A DNA stretch of 64,000 nt from Ruegeria lacuscaerulensis (lineage in GTDB: Bacteria; Pseudomonadota; Alphaproteobacteria; Rhodobacterales; Rhodobacteraceae), in contig NZ_WPZL01000003.1 of NCBI RefSeq assembly GCF_013031245.1, forward strand, positions 62,001-126,000, given 5' to 3'. Position 1 is the stretch's first letter. Every line of letters starts with the position of its first letter. Shown one piece after another: positions 18,869-27,952 of this stretch. A program made the position numbers and the translations under genes. Under the pieces are notes generated by a model, which did no database searches, was not told where the DNA came from, and saw nothing but the letters and a program-made list of their open reading frames with translations.

Positions 18869-19069
18869 AAGTCTGAGAGGTCAACGTACAGGAGATCTCT
18901 AACATTAAGGGCCTTGGTCGAAGACCGGGCAAGGGGCCAGCGTCTGTACAAAGAATTCATGGAGTTTCCGGACGATCTGGAACGTGGGCAGATCCTCGTC
19001 GGCAATATGGGATTCGAGAATGTGGTACGAGTACAGGAGCCAATGGTGAACCCGTTCGTAATGCGCTAA
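18869..19069 (+). pseudogene. Possible gene remnant downstream of the gtr cassette
   Basis: A rightward frame of about 66 codons, open from a TAA at 18866-18868 to TAA at 19067-19069, with protein-like content such as LYKEFMEFPDDLERGQIL and a VVRVQEPMVNPFVMR end. No ATG precedes the conserved-looking part; a TTG at 18914 lacks a ribosome site. I do not recognise the family. It may be the tail of a truncated gene at the right edge of the cassette. Confidence 0.3.
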
Positions 19070-19101
19070 GTCTGTGCGTAAGCAGGGATGGGAGCGCGTT
19101 T

Positions 19102-19968
19102 ATGAAACTGGAAAACCCGATTTTCACGTCGCCAGCGGATGCGGAGGAACGCAAGAACATCGCGCCGGTCATTTGCTACCCACCTGACACTCTGGATCAA
19201 CCGAATCTGGCGGCGCTGGCCGGGTTGCGGCACGGCGCAACAAAAACTTCCGAGGCGACCGCAGCCCCGCGTGACGCGGCCTGCATCGATGTGCCAGCTG
19301 GGGCATTCGTCCGGGTTGTCTCGGTCGATGGACCTCAGGTCGGGGATCTGAACATGTGGAACAAGCATGACCTGACCGAGCGGTTCTATTCCGGCAAAAC
19401 CCGCGCGCTGCACGGAACGCACCTGTCAACCGGGGACCGCATGTGGTCGAGCTTTCCGAATATGCGCCCCATGGCCACCATCGTGAGCGACACGCTGGAT
19501 TGGTACGGGTTCGATTCCTATGGCGGCTCGGTTCATGACGTAATCGGGACGCGCTGCGATCCTTATACCGGGCGGTTGCTGTCTGGTGACGATTATCACT
19601 ATTGCTGCCATTCCAACCTGACGCGTGCGCTGGCCAGCCATTGCGACCTGCCGCTGCGTGAGGCCGAGATGCTTGTACATGACGTTCTGAACGTCTTCAT
19701 GTGTACCGGCTTCACCCGCGACACCGGACAATACTTCATGAAAGCCAGCCCGGTGCGCCCTGGGGATTATCTGGAATTCTACGCCGAGATTGACCTGATC
19801 GTCGGGTTGTCCGCTTGTCCCGGAGGAGATTGCTCATCCGAACATTCGTCAGACGTCGCAGCCTGTTACCCGCTGTTGTTGGAGGTCTATGATCCCGGCG
19901 AAGACGCACGCGCCGCGCATGTCCAGCCCGCGCGGTCTGCTTATGACCGAACGCACGGAACCGGCTAA
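19102..19968 (+). CDS. DUF1989 family protein (urea carboxylase-associated / carboxyguanidine deiminase-like)
   Basis: A 288-residue cytosolic protein with the DUF1989 pattern: VPAGAFVRVVSVDGPQVGDL, ERFYSGKTRAL, DGDRMWS-like LSTGDRMWSSFP, and the Cys/His region HDVIGTRCDPY and YHYCCHSN. Family members sit beside urea carboxylase, and some pairs have been described as carboxyguanidine deiminases in guanidine breakdown. Only one copy is present here, and no urea carboxylase gene is in view. The gene converges on the M20 deacetylase gene, overlapping it by four bases. With the creatinase 9 kb away, a role in guanidino-compound metabolism is an attractive inference. Confidence 0.82.
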   Translation: MKLENPIFTSPADAEERKNIAPVICYPPDTLDQPNLAALAGLRHGATKTSEATAAPRDAACIDVPAGAFVRVVSVDGPQVGDLNMWNKHDLTERFYSGKTRALHGTHLSTGDRMWSSFPNMRPMATIVSDTLDWYGFDSYGGSVHDVIGTRCDPYTGRLLSGDDYHYCCHSNLTRALASHCDLPLREAEMLVHDVLNVFMCTGFTRDTGQYFMKASPVRPGDYLEFYAEIDLIVGLSACPGGDCSSEHSSDVAACYPLLLEVYDPGEDARAAHVQPARSAYDRTHGTG

Positions 19969-21122
19969 GCGATCAGGCGACGCCCCAACCGGTCGAGCAT
20001 CCGGCAACACATGTCCAGTTGCTCGATTTCGACGAATTCATCCGCCTTGTGTGCCTGTGTGATCGAACCCGGCCCGCAGACAATCGCATGAACACCCAAC
20101 CGCTGAAACAGCCCGGCCTCGGTGGCAAATGCGACGACTCCGGTTCCGTTTGCACCGGTCAATTCGGCAACCAGATCACGGGCGGCATTATCGTCCATTG
20201 GCTCCAGCCCTTCGACTTCGGCCACTGCATCCTGAGAAATGCTTGCATCACCGTAAACGGCCTGCATATCGGGAAGAAGAATATGCTCGACATAGTCAGA
20301 TAAGGTTGTTCGAACCAGTTCGGCATCACTGGATTGGACGGGGCGCATTTCCCATGCGACTTCGGCCTTGCTGGCGATGACGTTGTGCGCGACCCCACCA
20401 TAGATGCGCCCGACGTTGACTGTGGTCCAAGGGGGCTCGAACCTGCTATCCGCAGGGGCGTGGGATTTCAGGATGTGGCGCAATTCCAGCAACTTGCCGA
20501 TGTAACGCGCTGCATATTCAGCCGCATTGACGCCATCATCGGGGGCAGAGCTGTGCCCTTCGAGCCCGACAAATCGGGTGGTGTATTCAAAGCAGCCCTT
20601 GTGTCCCTCAATCACACGCATTTCGGTCGGTTCGCCAATGATGGCAATATCCGGGACAATCCCGCGTTCGGATAGGTCGTTGACCAGGTTTTGCGCACCG
20701 AGACAGCCGACTTCCTCGTCATAGGTAAATGCAAAGTGCAGCGGTTGGGTCAGTTTGCTGGTATCAAGTGTTTCGCCAAAGGCGAGGGCGGCAGCGATAA
20801 AGCCCTTCATGTCGCAGGTGCCACGCCCATAGAGCTTACTGTCGCGCCGGACCATCTGAAACGGGTCTGACGTCCAATCCTGATCGGCAACGGGAACCAC
20901 ATCCGTATGGCCGGACAGCAGGATGCCGCCGGGAATATCCGGTCCCAGCGTCGCGAACACATTTGCCTTCGCTCCAGCTTCATCGCGGGTTTCGATGCAA
21001 CGCGCTCCCAGCGCCTGAAGCCTTTCGGTCAGATAGACGATCATGTCCAGATTTGAATCCGATGACACTGTTTCAAAGGCAATCAGGTCGGAGAGGATTT
21101 CAATAGATCGCTGTAAGGTCAT
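19965..21122 (-). CDS. argE: Acetylornithine deacetylase-like M20 metallopeptidase
   Basis: Dinuclear zinc amidohydrolase; ArgE members release acetate from N-acetylornithine. The 385-residue protein keeps the metal-site segments SGHTDVVP, YGRGTCDMKGF, TYDEEVG with the general-base Glu, GEPTEM, and the C-terminal AHKADEF His. Many M20 paralogues act on other N-acyl amino acids. It sits alone on the minus strand among plus-strand catabolic genes, divergent from the diaminopropionate-lyase-like gene, so a catabolic N-deacetylase role is as likely as arginine synthesis. Confidence 0.85.
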   Translation of the reverse strand: MTLQRSIEILSDLIAFETVSSDSNLDMIVYLTERLQALGARCIETRDEAGAKANVFATLGPDIPGGILLSGHTDVVPVADQDWTSDPFQMVRRDSKLYGRGTCDMKGFIAAALAFGETLDTSKLTQPLHFAFTYDEEVGCLGAQNLVNDLSERGIVPDIAIIGEPTEMRVIEGHKGCFEYTTRFVGLEGHSSAPDDGVNAAEYAARYIGKLLELRHILKSHAPADSRFEPPWTTVNVGRIYGGVAHNVIASKAEVAWEMRPVQSSDAELVRTTLSDYVEHILLPDMQAVYGDASISQDAVAEVEGLEPMDDNAARDLVAELTGANGTGVVAFATEAGLFQRLGVHAIVCGPGSITQAHKADEFVEIEQLDMCCRMLDRLGRRLIA

Positions 21123-21275
21123 GGCAATTCGAACAGTTTCCTGGAGGGTTACATATTGCGCGGCTAAAAAGCGGGATCAGCGCAGGTTTTGGGCTTCGCC
21201 AGTGCTGACCAAGTTTTGTTGACAGAACTAGACGAATCCGATCACGTCAATGGGCAACTCAGGAAAGACACCCAA

Positions 21276-22319
21276 TTGAAAATCACATCCAACCCCCATC
21301 GCGGCGGCCAGAAGCTTATCCAAGCGGCCCCATACCCGTCGACCGACTCGGAACGTGTGGCCGATCTGCTTAAGCATTGCCCAGCGGCTGAGGAAACTCC
21401 ACTGGTCACTGCCAACGGGCTTACCGGCGTCGCAAACCTTTGGATCAAGGATGAGCGTGAGCGGATGAACCTCGGGTCTTTCAAGGCGCTGGGTGCGGCA
21501 TACGTCATTGCACGTCATGCGGCGGATATTTCCGCCACTCCGGATGATACGACGCTGTCCGGTCGCACCTATGTCACGGCCAGCGCGGGCAATCACGGGA
21601 TGAGCGTCGCGGCAGGTGCGCGTGTCTTCGGTGCTGATGCCGTGGTTTATATCGCCGAAACGGTGCCGGAGAGTTTCGCCGACCGTCTGCGCGAACAAAA
21701 GGCCCAGGTTGTCCGGCATGGCGCCGATTACGCGGGTAGTATGGACGGAGCCAGCCGGGCCGCAGAAGAAAACGGATGGATATTACTGTCGGACAGTTCC
21801 TGGGACGGGTATTATGAACTGCCGCATACGCTGATGGAGGGATATCTCCAGATGGCCGCCGAAGCCGTCCGTCAATGTCCGCAGAGGCCAACCCATATGA
21901 TGCTTCAGGCTGGTGTCGGCGGATTGGCCGGTGCGGTAGCGGCTTATGCACGGACTGTCTGGGGCGATGCTCCAAAGATTGTCGTAGTTGAACCCGATGC
22001 AGCTCCGGCGTTGCAGGCCAGCATCGAAGCAGGGGCATGCGTGTTCGCCGACGGGCCCGACAGCGTCATGGGGCGGCTGGATTGCAAAGAACCATCGCAG
22101 ATCGCCCTGAACGGTCTTGCCCGCGACGCAGACAGTTTCCTGACGCTCACGGATGACGAAGTGACCGAGCACCTTCCGGCGATGGCAGCGGCGGGTGTTG
22201 CAACAACTGCGTCGGGCGGGGCAGGGGTTGCTGCTGTCATGAATGCCGACGTGCGCAAGGCGCTGGGTATCGACAAGTACTCTTGTGTGCTGTGCTTCCT
22301 GTCCGAGGTCGCCGAATGA
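21276..22319 (+). CDS. Diaminopropionate ammonia-lyase-like PLP enzyme
   Basis: Fold-type II PLP enzyme that eliminates ammonia from diaminopropionate or a related hydroxy- or diamino-acid. The 347-residue protein has the Schiff-base lysine in NLGSFKALGAAYV, the Asn-containing TASAGNHGMSVA loop and the Gly-rich QAGVGGLAGAVAAY PLP-phosphate site. The start is uncertain. A TTG at 21276 is preceded by AGGAAAG and gives a family-like N-terminus; the frame remains open to a TTG at 21189. The stop overlaps the next ATG. EutB-type enzymes of ectoine use belong to the same fold, so the substrate is open. Confidence 0.78.
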   Translation: MKITSNPHRGGQKLIQAAPYPSTDSERVADLLKHCPAAEETPLVTANGLTGVANLWIKDERERMNLGSFKALGAAYVIARHAADISATPDDTTLSGRTYVTASAGNHGMSVAAGARVFGADAVVYIAETVPESFADRLREQKAQVVRHGADYAGSMDGASRAAEENGWILLSDSSWDGYYELPHTLMEGYLQMAAEAVRQCPQRPTHMMLQAGVGGLAGAVAAYARTVWGDAPKIVVVEPDAAPALQASIEAGACVFADGPDSVMGRLDCKEPSQIALNGLARDADSFLTLTDDEVTEHLPAMAAAGVATTASGGAGVAAVMNADVRKALGIDKYSCVLCFLSEVAE

Positions 22320-23461
22320 GGGGCTTTGACTCCACCGAGTTCCAGTTGCGGACCGAACGTGCACAGCGCCGCATGGATGAGGCGGGGATATCGGCGCTGT
22401 TGCTGACAACCGAACCTGAAATCCGCTACTTCACCGGCTATCTGACCCGGTTTTGGGAAAGCCCGACGCGCCCTTGGTTTCTGATCATCCCTGCGACAGG
22501 CAAACCTGTTGCAGTCATTCCATCCATCGGGGCGGCTCTGATGGCGCAGACCTGGGTCGGGGATATCCGCACCTGGAGCGCGCCGGACCTGACCGATGAC
22601 GGTGTTGGCCTTCTGACCGAAACGCTTTGTGAAATCAGCCCGATGGATGCCGTTATTGGCATCCCGGACGGGCATGAAACTCATATTCGCATGCCGCTGG
22701 CAGACTTTCGCCGGTTGCAGGATGGATTGGGCAGCCGAAGCCTGAGCGGCGACAGCGGAATTCTCCGCGACCTTCGAATGGTGAAATCACCCGCCGAGAT
22801 TTCCAAGATTGAAACGGCCTGCAGTATCGCCGGGCGCGCTTTTGACCGCGTGCCGGAAATCGCGGGTGAAGGTAAGGCGCTGGATGAAGTATTCCGCCGT
22901 TTTCAGATGTTGTGTCTTGAGGAAGGCGCGGATTGGGTGCCTTACCTCGCCGGAGGAGCAGAGCAGGGCGGTTATTCGGACGTAATTTCTCCGGCTCGTT
23001 CCACAGCGCTGAAGCCGGACGATGTACTCATGCTGGATACCGGCTTGGTGTGGGACGGCTATTTCTGTGACTTTGACCGCAACTGGTCCATCGGTCCTGC
23101 CAGTCTTGAGGTGCGGGACGCATACGCTGCGCTTATCGAAGCCTCGGATACAGCCTTTGAAGCCGCGCGACCGGGCGCGACAGCGGCCGATTTGTTCCAA
23201 ATCATGAATAATGTCCTGTCCAGAAACAGGGGCGACACTGGCGCAGGGCGACTGGGGCACGGGTTGGGCATGTCACTTACGGAATGGCCGTCGCTGATCC
23301 CTACAGATCACACGGTGTTAGAACCAGGTATGGTCCTGACGCTGGAACCCGGCATTGCGGTGGGCGAAAAAATTCTGGTCCACGAAGAAAACATAGTCAT
23401 AACCGAAGGGGCACCGCGTTTCATCAGCCCCCGCGTCGGCCCGGAGTTGCCAGCGATATGA
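22316..23461 (+). CDS. M24 family metallopeptidase/hydrolase (Xaa-Pro dipeptidase or ectoine-hydrolase type)
   Basis: A 381-residue pita-bread enzyme. All five metal ligands appear intact: Asp in MLDTGLVWDGYF, Asp in CDFDRN, His in GHGLGMSLTEWP, Glu in LTLEPGI and Glu in HEENIVIT. The N-terminal domain shows LLTTEPEIRYFTGY. Members include prolidases and the ectoine ring hydrolase DoeA/EutD. The start ATG at 22316 overlaps the previous stop (ATGA), and its own stop overlaps the following gene, so three enzymes are translationally coupled. The pairing with an Asp/Glu-racemase-like gene resembles eut clusters, but no EutC- or EutE-type gene is present. Confidence 0.83.
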   Translation: MRGFDSTEFQLRTERAQRRMDEAGISALLLTTEPEIRYFTGYLTRFWESPTRPWFLIIPATGKPVAVIPSIGAALMAQTWVGDIRTWSAPDLTDDGVGLLTETLCEISPMDAVIGIPDGHETHIRMPLADFRRLQDGLGSRSLSGDSGILRDLRMVKSPAEISKIETACSIAGRAFDRVPEIAGEGKALDEVFRRFQMLCLEEGADWVPYLAGGAEQGGYSDVISPARSTALKPDDVLMLDTGLVWDGYFCDFDRNWSIGPASLEVRDAYAALIEASDTAFEAARPGATAADLFQIMNNVLSRNRGDTGAGRLGHGLGMSLTEWPSLIPTDHTVLEPGMVLTLEPGIAVGEKILVHEENIVITEGAPRFISPRVGPELPAI

Positions 23462-24165
23462 GTTATTTGCCATACACGCTGGACAAAGATGATCCTGCGG
23501 TTTCGCCGTTGGGGCTGATCGTGCTGCAGACCGACGAAACAATCGAGCCGGAGTTCAGCGCCTATTTCGCGGATCGTTCCTATCCTCTTTTTGTTTCAAG
23601 AATTCCCAGCGGCACACAAGTGTCTACTGAATCCCTCGCAGAGATGGAGAAGGCTCTGCCTGCGGCTGCCGACCTGCTTCCCAAGATCCGCCCCTATCGT
23701 GTGGTCGGGTATGGCTGTACATCCGCTAGCTCGGTGATCGGGTCTGAGCGGGTCGAGAGGATGGTTCAGAAAAATTGTAACACAGCAGTCGTGACAAACC
23801 CGTTGCGTGCGGCTTCGGCCTGCGCGGCGCATTTGGGTGTCTCGAAATTCGCTCTGCTGTCCCCGTATGTCGAAGAAGTGAACGAGCCCCTGCGGCGGGC
23901 CTTCGCCCGAAATGGAATTTCAATGGACGTTTTCGGGTCATTTGGAGAGGCTGAAGAATCAAAGGTTGTGCGCATTTCGCGGCAATCCGTCGTTGAGGCA
24001 GCGGTGAAACTTGGGGCTGATCCAATGGTTGAAGCTGTTTTTTTAAGTTGCACGAATCTAAGAACTTTTGACGCTATCCCTGAAATCCAGGAGCGCCTGG
24101 AAAAGCCCGTTTTGTCCAGCAATCAAAGCCTTGCATGGCATATGCGGGAATTGAACACCGCCTGA
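23458..24165 (+). CDS. Asp/Glu racemase superfamily protein (EutA/maleate isomerase-like)
   Basis: A 235-residue protein of the arylmalonate decarboxylase/maleate isomerase/aspartate racemase superfamily. The two catalytic cysteines are visible in VVGYGCTSASSVIG (Cys87) and AVFLSCTNLRTFDAI (Cys198). The ATG at 23458 overlaps the M24 stop; a longer in-frame extension into the M24 gene has no basis. EutA of ectoine utilisation clusters belongs here. The precise reaction is unknown. Confidence 0.82.
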   Translation: MSYLPYTLDKDDPAVSPLGLIVLQTDETIEPEFSAYFADRSYPLFVSRIPSGTQVSTESLAEMEKALPAAADLLPKIRPYRVVGYGCTSASSVIGSERVERMVQKNCNTAVVTNPLRAASACAAHLGVSKFALLSPYVEEVNEPLRRAFARNGISMDVFGSFGEAEESKVVRISRQSVVEAAVKLGADPMVEAVFLSCTNLRTFDAIPEIQERLEKPVLSSNQSLAWHMRELNTA

Positions 24166-24314
24166 GAAGGACATCTGTTCAACGATAATTGTCATTCTCC
24201 TGACATATTTTGGTTGCGCGGTGCGTCCTGCATGTCCTTAAATGGTGCCGATAGGTCTTTGAGATCCGGATAAACCGGGCAGCCAACAGACCACACAGGG
24301 AGCCAAGTCGGTAT

Positions 24315-25406
24315 ATGTCCAATGACGCAGCGTTCGTCGAGTTTCAGCGAGTCCAGAAGTCGTATGATGGTGAAATACTCGTTGTAAAAGATCTAAACCT
24401 CTCAATGCCAAAAGGTGAGTTTCTGACAATGCTGGGCCCGTCGGGGTCCGGGAAAACAACTTGCCTGATGATGCTGGCCGGGTTTGAAACCGCGACCCAC
24501 GGCGAAATCATGTTGGATGGGAAACCGATCAATAACATTCCGCCCCATAAACGGGGCATCGGCATGGTGTTTCAGAACTATGCCCTGTTTCCGCATATGA
24601 CTGTGGCCGAGAACCTGTCCTTTCCGCTGGAAGTACGGAAACTGGGCAAGGATCAACGCGAGGAAAAGGTCAAACGCGCGCTGGACATGGTCCAGATGGG
24701 CGCCTTTGGCAGCCGTCGCCCGGCGCAATTGTCCGGTGGTCAGCAACAGCGGATCGCACTGGCACGAGCGCTAGTGTTTGAGCCCGAGCTGGTTTTGATG
24801 GATGAACCGTTGGGCGCGCTGGATAAGCAACTGCGCGAGCATATGCAGTTCGAAATTACCCGCCTTGCGCATGAACTCGGGATTACCACCGTTTACGTAA
24901 CACACGACCAGACCGAAGCGCTGACGATGTCGGATCGGGTAGCCGTGTTTGACGATGGGCGTATTCAGCAATTGGCTCCACCGGATTTGCTGTACGAAGA
25001 ACCCGAGAATAGCTTCGTTGCGCAATTCATCGGTGAAAACAACACGTTGGAAGGTGTTGTTAAATCTATAGATGGCGATTCCTGCGTGGTGACGCTGGAC
25101 GACGGGTCAGAGATTGATGCCAAGCCTGTCAACGTACATGCCGCAGGTGAGCGCACCAAGGTTTCGATCCGCCCCGAACGGGTAGAATTCAACAAAGACC
25201 GTCTGCACGCCGATGCGCATACGCTGAAAGCGACGGTGAAAGAATTCATCTATATGGGTGACGTGTTCCGTTTCCGTCTGTCAGTGGCGGGGAATGAAGA
25301 TTTTATCATCAAGACACGAAATGCACCGGACGCAGTCAAGCTGTCCCCCGGTCAGGAAGTCGAAATCGGCTGGCTGGCCCATGACTGCCGGGCGCTGGAC
25401 GCCTGA
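24315..25406 (+). CDS. Polyamine-type ABC transporter ATP-binding protein
   Basis: A 363-residue ATPase of the spermidine/putrescine importer class. Walker A GPSGSGKTT (41-49), the signature LSGGQQQRIALARAL, Walker B LVLMDEPLGALD and the switch His in YVTHDQTEA are all intact. A C-terminal TOBE region follows (about residues 275-355). It starts the four-gene transporter set (ATPase, binding protein, two permeases) that ends beside the creatinase gene. The substrate could be a polyamine or a guanidino or amidino compound; the sequence does not decide. Confidence 0.92.
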   Translation: MSNDAAFVEFQRVQKSYDGEILVVKDLNLSMPKGEFLTMLGPSGSGKTTCLMMLAGFETATHGEIMLDGKPINNIPPHKRGIGMVFQNYALFPHMTVAENLSFPLEVRKLGKDQREEKVKRALDMVQMGAFGSRRPAQLSGGQQQRIALARALVFEPELVLMDEPLGALDKQLREHMQFEITRLAHELGITTVYVTHDQTEALTMSDRVAVFDDGRIQQLAPPDLLYEEPENSFVAQFIGENNTLEGVVKSIDGDSCVVTLDDGSEIDAKPVNVHAAGERTKVSIRPERVEFNKDRLHADAHTLKATVKEFIYMGDVFRFRLSVAGNEDFIIKTRNAPDAVKLSPGQEVEIGWLAHDCRALDA

Positions 25407-25517
25407 TACAGCAATTTCCCACGTGGTCCGCCCGAGCACGCGGGACATCAGATGGTCGGGTTGCCCCGTGATCCGGTCTTCAAGGTTAAAATTAACGGGT
25501 ATAACAGGGAGTTAACT

Positions 25518-26609
25518 ATGAAAGTAACCAAAACCACGCTTATGGCGAGCGCGATTGCGATGGTTGCCGGCGGCGCGATGGCTCAAGAGATGACCATCGT
25601 CTCGTGGGGCGGCGCATACTCCAAGTCGCAGCTGAAGGCGTATCACGAACCCTATTCGGAACAGACTGGCATCACCATTCTGAACGATGACAGCTCGGCT
25701 GAGGCGGTTGCAAAACTGCGCGCCATGAACGAAGCGGGCAATATCACCTGGGATGTGGTGGACGTCACTGCCGAGTCTGCAATCCGTCTGTGCGACGAAG
25801 GTTTGGCGATGGAAATCAATCATGACGAGATGCTTGCGCCGGCGCCTGATGGCACGCTCGCGTCCGAGGATTTCGGTGAACTGATTGTCAGCGACTGCTA
25901 TATCCCGCAGATCGTCTATTCGACCACTTTCGGCTATCGCACCGATCTGGTCGGCGACACACCTCCGACAGATGTTTGCGCGGTATTCGATCTGGAAACT
26001 TATCCTGGCAAACGATCGCTCGAAAAGCGCCCGATCAACAACATGGAATGGGCGCTGCTCTGTGACGGTGTCGCCAAGGATGATATCTATGACGTCCTGG
26101 CCACCGGAGAAGGTCAGGATCAAGCGCTGGCCAAGCTCGATACAATCAAGGATCAGGTCGTCTGGTGGAATGCCGGTGCCGACACGCCGCAGCTCTTGGC
26201 CGATGGCGAGGTCGTGATGGGCTCGACCTACAACGGCCGTTTGTTCAGCGTGATCGAAGAGCAGAATCAGCCGGTTGCCATGCTTTGGGACGCTCAGGTG
26301 TTCGACATTGATGGTTGGATCATTCCCGCCGGTCTGGATGACGAGCGCAAGCAGCGCGCGCTGGATTATATCCGGTTCGCCACTGACACGCAGCGTTTGG
26401 CGGATCAGGCCAAGTACATCTCGTACGGACCGGCCCGTGCCTCCTCGGCCCCGCTGGTAGGTCAGCACGCCGATCTGGGCATCGACATGGCACCGCACAT
26501 GCCGACCGATCCGGAAAACTCCAAGAACACGTTCCTGTATAACTACGAGTTCTGGGCGGACTATCGCGACGATATCGACGCGAAGTTCCAGGCCTGGCTG
26601 GCACAATAA
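25518..26609 (+). CDS. Polyamine-type ABC transporter substrate-binding protein (PotD-like)
   Basis: A 363-residue periplasmic receptor. It has a Sec signal peptide of about 22 residues (MKVTKTTLMASAIAMVAGGAMA, cleaved before QEMTIVSWGG). The body shows PotD-family segments such as WGGAYSKSQLKAY, ITWDVVDVTAESA, and WWNAGADTPQLLADGEV. AGGGAG precedes the ATG. A hairpin directly after the stop may stabilise this transcript and give the usual excess of binding protein over permease. Confidence 0.92.
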   Translation: MKVTKTTLMASAIAMVAGGAMAQEMTIVSWGGAYSKSQLKAYHEPYSEQTGITILNDDSSAEAVAKLRAMNEAGNITWDVVDVTAESAIRLCDEGLAMEINHDEMLAPAPDGTLASEDFGELIVSDCYIPQIVYSTTFGYRTDLVGDTPPTDVCAVFDLETYPGKRSLEKRPINNMEWALLCDGVAKDDIYDVLATGEGQDQALAKLDTIKDQVVWWNAGADTPQLLADGEVVMGSTYNGRLFSVIEEQNQPVAMLWDAQVFDIDGWIIPAGLDDERKQRALDYIRFATDTQRLADQAKYISYGPARASSAPLVGQHADLGIDMAPHMPTDPENSKNTFLYNYEFWADYRDDIDAKFQAWLAQ

Positions 26610-26628
26610 GCCGGATCAGAAAACCTCG

Positions 26629-26652
26629 GTCGGGGCTGCTTTTGGCCCCGAC
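26629..26652 (+). other. Intercistronic hairpin between binding protein and permease genes
   Basis: GTCGGGGC (26629-26636) pairs perfectly with GCCCCGAC (26645-26652) around an 8-base loop, 19 bases after the binding-protein stop and 23 bases before the permease start. There is no T-run, so partial attenuation or protection of the 3' end is more likely than full termination. Confidence 0.7.
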
Positions 26653-26675
26653 TTACCAAAGACCAAGGGACGCAG

Positions 26676-27947
26676 ATGACTGACGCTACTCAATCCGGTC
26701 CGATGCTGGCTGCGGATGGCACGCCACTCAAGAAATCTCTGGCGCGTTCCCTGCGTCGACGCAAGCTTCGGGCTTTGGCGCTTGTTGCACCATTACTGTT
26801 GTTCGTGCTGCTGTCCTTTGTGATCCCGATCGTGTCGATGCTGTTCCGGTCGGTTGAGAACAGCATCGTGGCTGAAACGCTCCCCTTGACGGTGGTCGAG
26901 CTGAAGAACTGGGATGCCGAAAGCGGCGAATTGCCGGACGAAGCTCTATATGAGGCTTTCATCCGTGATATGATCGTCGCAGTTGACGCGAAAGAACATA
27001 CGAAACTGGGGACGCGGCTGAACTATGAACAGACAGGCATGTCGTCCATGTTCCGCAGATCCGGGCGAAATATCAAAAAGTTGGATCCGGAAGCTGATGC
27101 GCCATTCAAAGAAAAGCTGATTGAAATCCATGATGGTTGGGGAGACGTGGACACCTGGCGCGTGATCAAGACGCATGCAGTCCCGATCACCAACGGATAC
27201 TTCCTGAATGCTGTCGACATGCGCCGGACCCCCGAAGGCCCGCAGGCACAGCCCGAGGATAAGCAGATCCTCGTCAAATTGTTCGGTCGCACACTGTTCA
27301 TGTCGCTGGTGATCACCGGAGCCTGCATCTTGCTGGCCTACCCGATCTCTTACCTTCTGGCGAATCTGCCAATGCGCGTTTCGAACATGTTGATGATTCT
27401 TGTTCTGTTGCCTTTCTGGACATCACTACTGGTGCGGACATCCGCATGGAAAGTGATGCTGCAACAGCAGGGGGTGATCAACGAAACTCTGGTCTGGCTG
27501 GGGCTTGTCGCAGATGACGCGCGGCTCGTGATCATCAACAACCAGATCGGCACGATCATTGCAATGACGCATATCCTGCTGCCTTTCATGGTCTTGCCGA
27601 TGTATTCGGTGATGCAGACGATACCGCCATCCTATACCCGAGCGGCCAAGTCGATGGGCGCGACCAACTGGACGACGTTCTGGCGGATCTACTTTCCGCA
27701 GTCCGTTCCGGGCATTGGGGCGGGGTCGATCCTCGTGTTCATTCTGGCTATTGGCTATTACATCACGCCCGAGATCGTGGGTGGCACCAAAGGCGTCTTC
27801 ATCTCGAACCGGATCGCGTATCACATCTCGTCCTCGCTGAACTGGGGGCTCGCGGCAGCGCTGGGGACGATCCTGCTCGCGGTCGTTCTGCTACTTTACT
27901 GGGTCTACGACAAGATCGTGGGCATCGATAACGTCAAGCTGGGATAA
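26676..27947 (+). CDS. Polyamine-type ABC transporter permease with large periplasmic insert
   Basis: A 423-residue inner-membrane permease of the PotB class. The first helix (about residues 33-54) is followed by roughly 150 hydrophilic residues before the remaining five helices, which makes it about 130 residues longer than E. coli PotB. The ATPase-coupling EAA region reads YTRAAKSMGATNWTTFWRIYFPQS and is well conserved. The insert sits where it could contact the binding protein. The gene lies in the operon between the binding protein and the second permease. Confidence 0.9.
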   Translation: MTDATQSGPMLAADGTPLKKSLARSLRRRKLRALALVAPLLLFVLLSFVIPIVSMLFRSVENSIVAETLPLTVVELKNWDAESGELPDEALYEAFIRDMIVAVDAKEHTKLGTRLNYEQTGMSSMFRRSGRNIKKLDPEADAPFKEKLIEIHDGWGDVDTWRVIKTHAVPITNGYFLNAVDMRRTPEGPQAQPEDKQILVKLFGRTLFMSLVITGACILLAYPISYLLANLPMRVSNMLMILVLLPFWTSLLVRTSAWKVMLQQQGVINETLVWLGLVADDARLVIINNQIGTIIAMTHILLPFMVLPMYSVMQTIPPSYTRAAKSMGATNWTTFWRIYFPQSVPGIGAGSILVFILAIGYYITPEIVGGTKGVFISNRIAYHISSSLNWGLAAALGTILLAVVLLLYWVYDKIVGIDNVKLG

Positions 27948-27952
27948 AGATC

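Noticed and set aside
21276..24165. Calling the ammonia-lyase/M24/racemase genes a complete ectoine-degradation (eut) operon
   Set aside because: No EutC-type cyclodeaminase, EutE-type deacylase or TRAP transporter is present, and the deacetylase nearby is M20 rather than the AstE-like family expected.
25512..26606. 364-codon leftward frame opposite the PotD-like gene
   Set aside because: It mirrors the binding protein almost end to end and lacks any signal or domain of its own.
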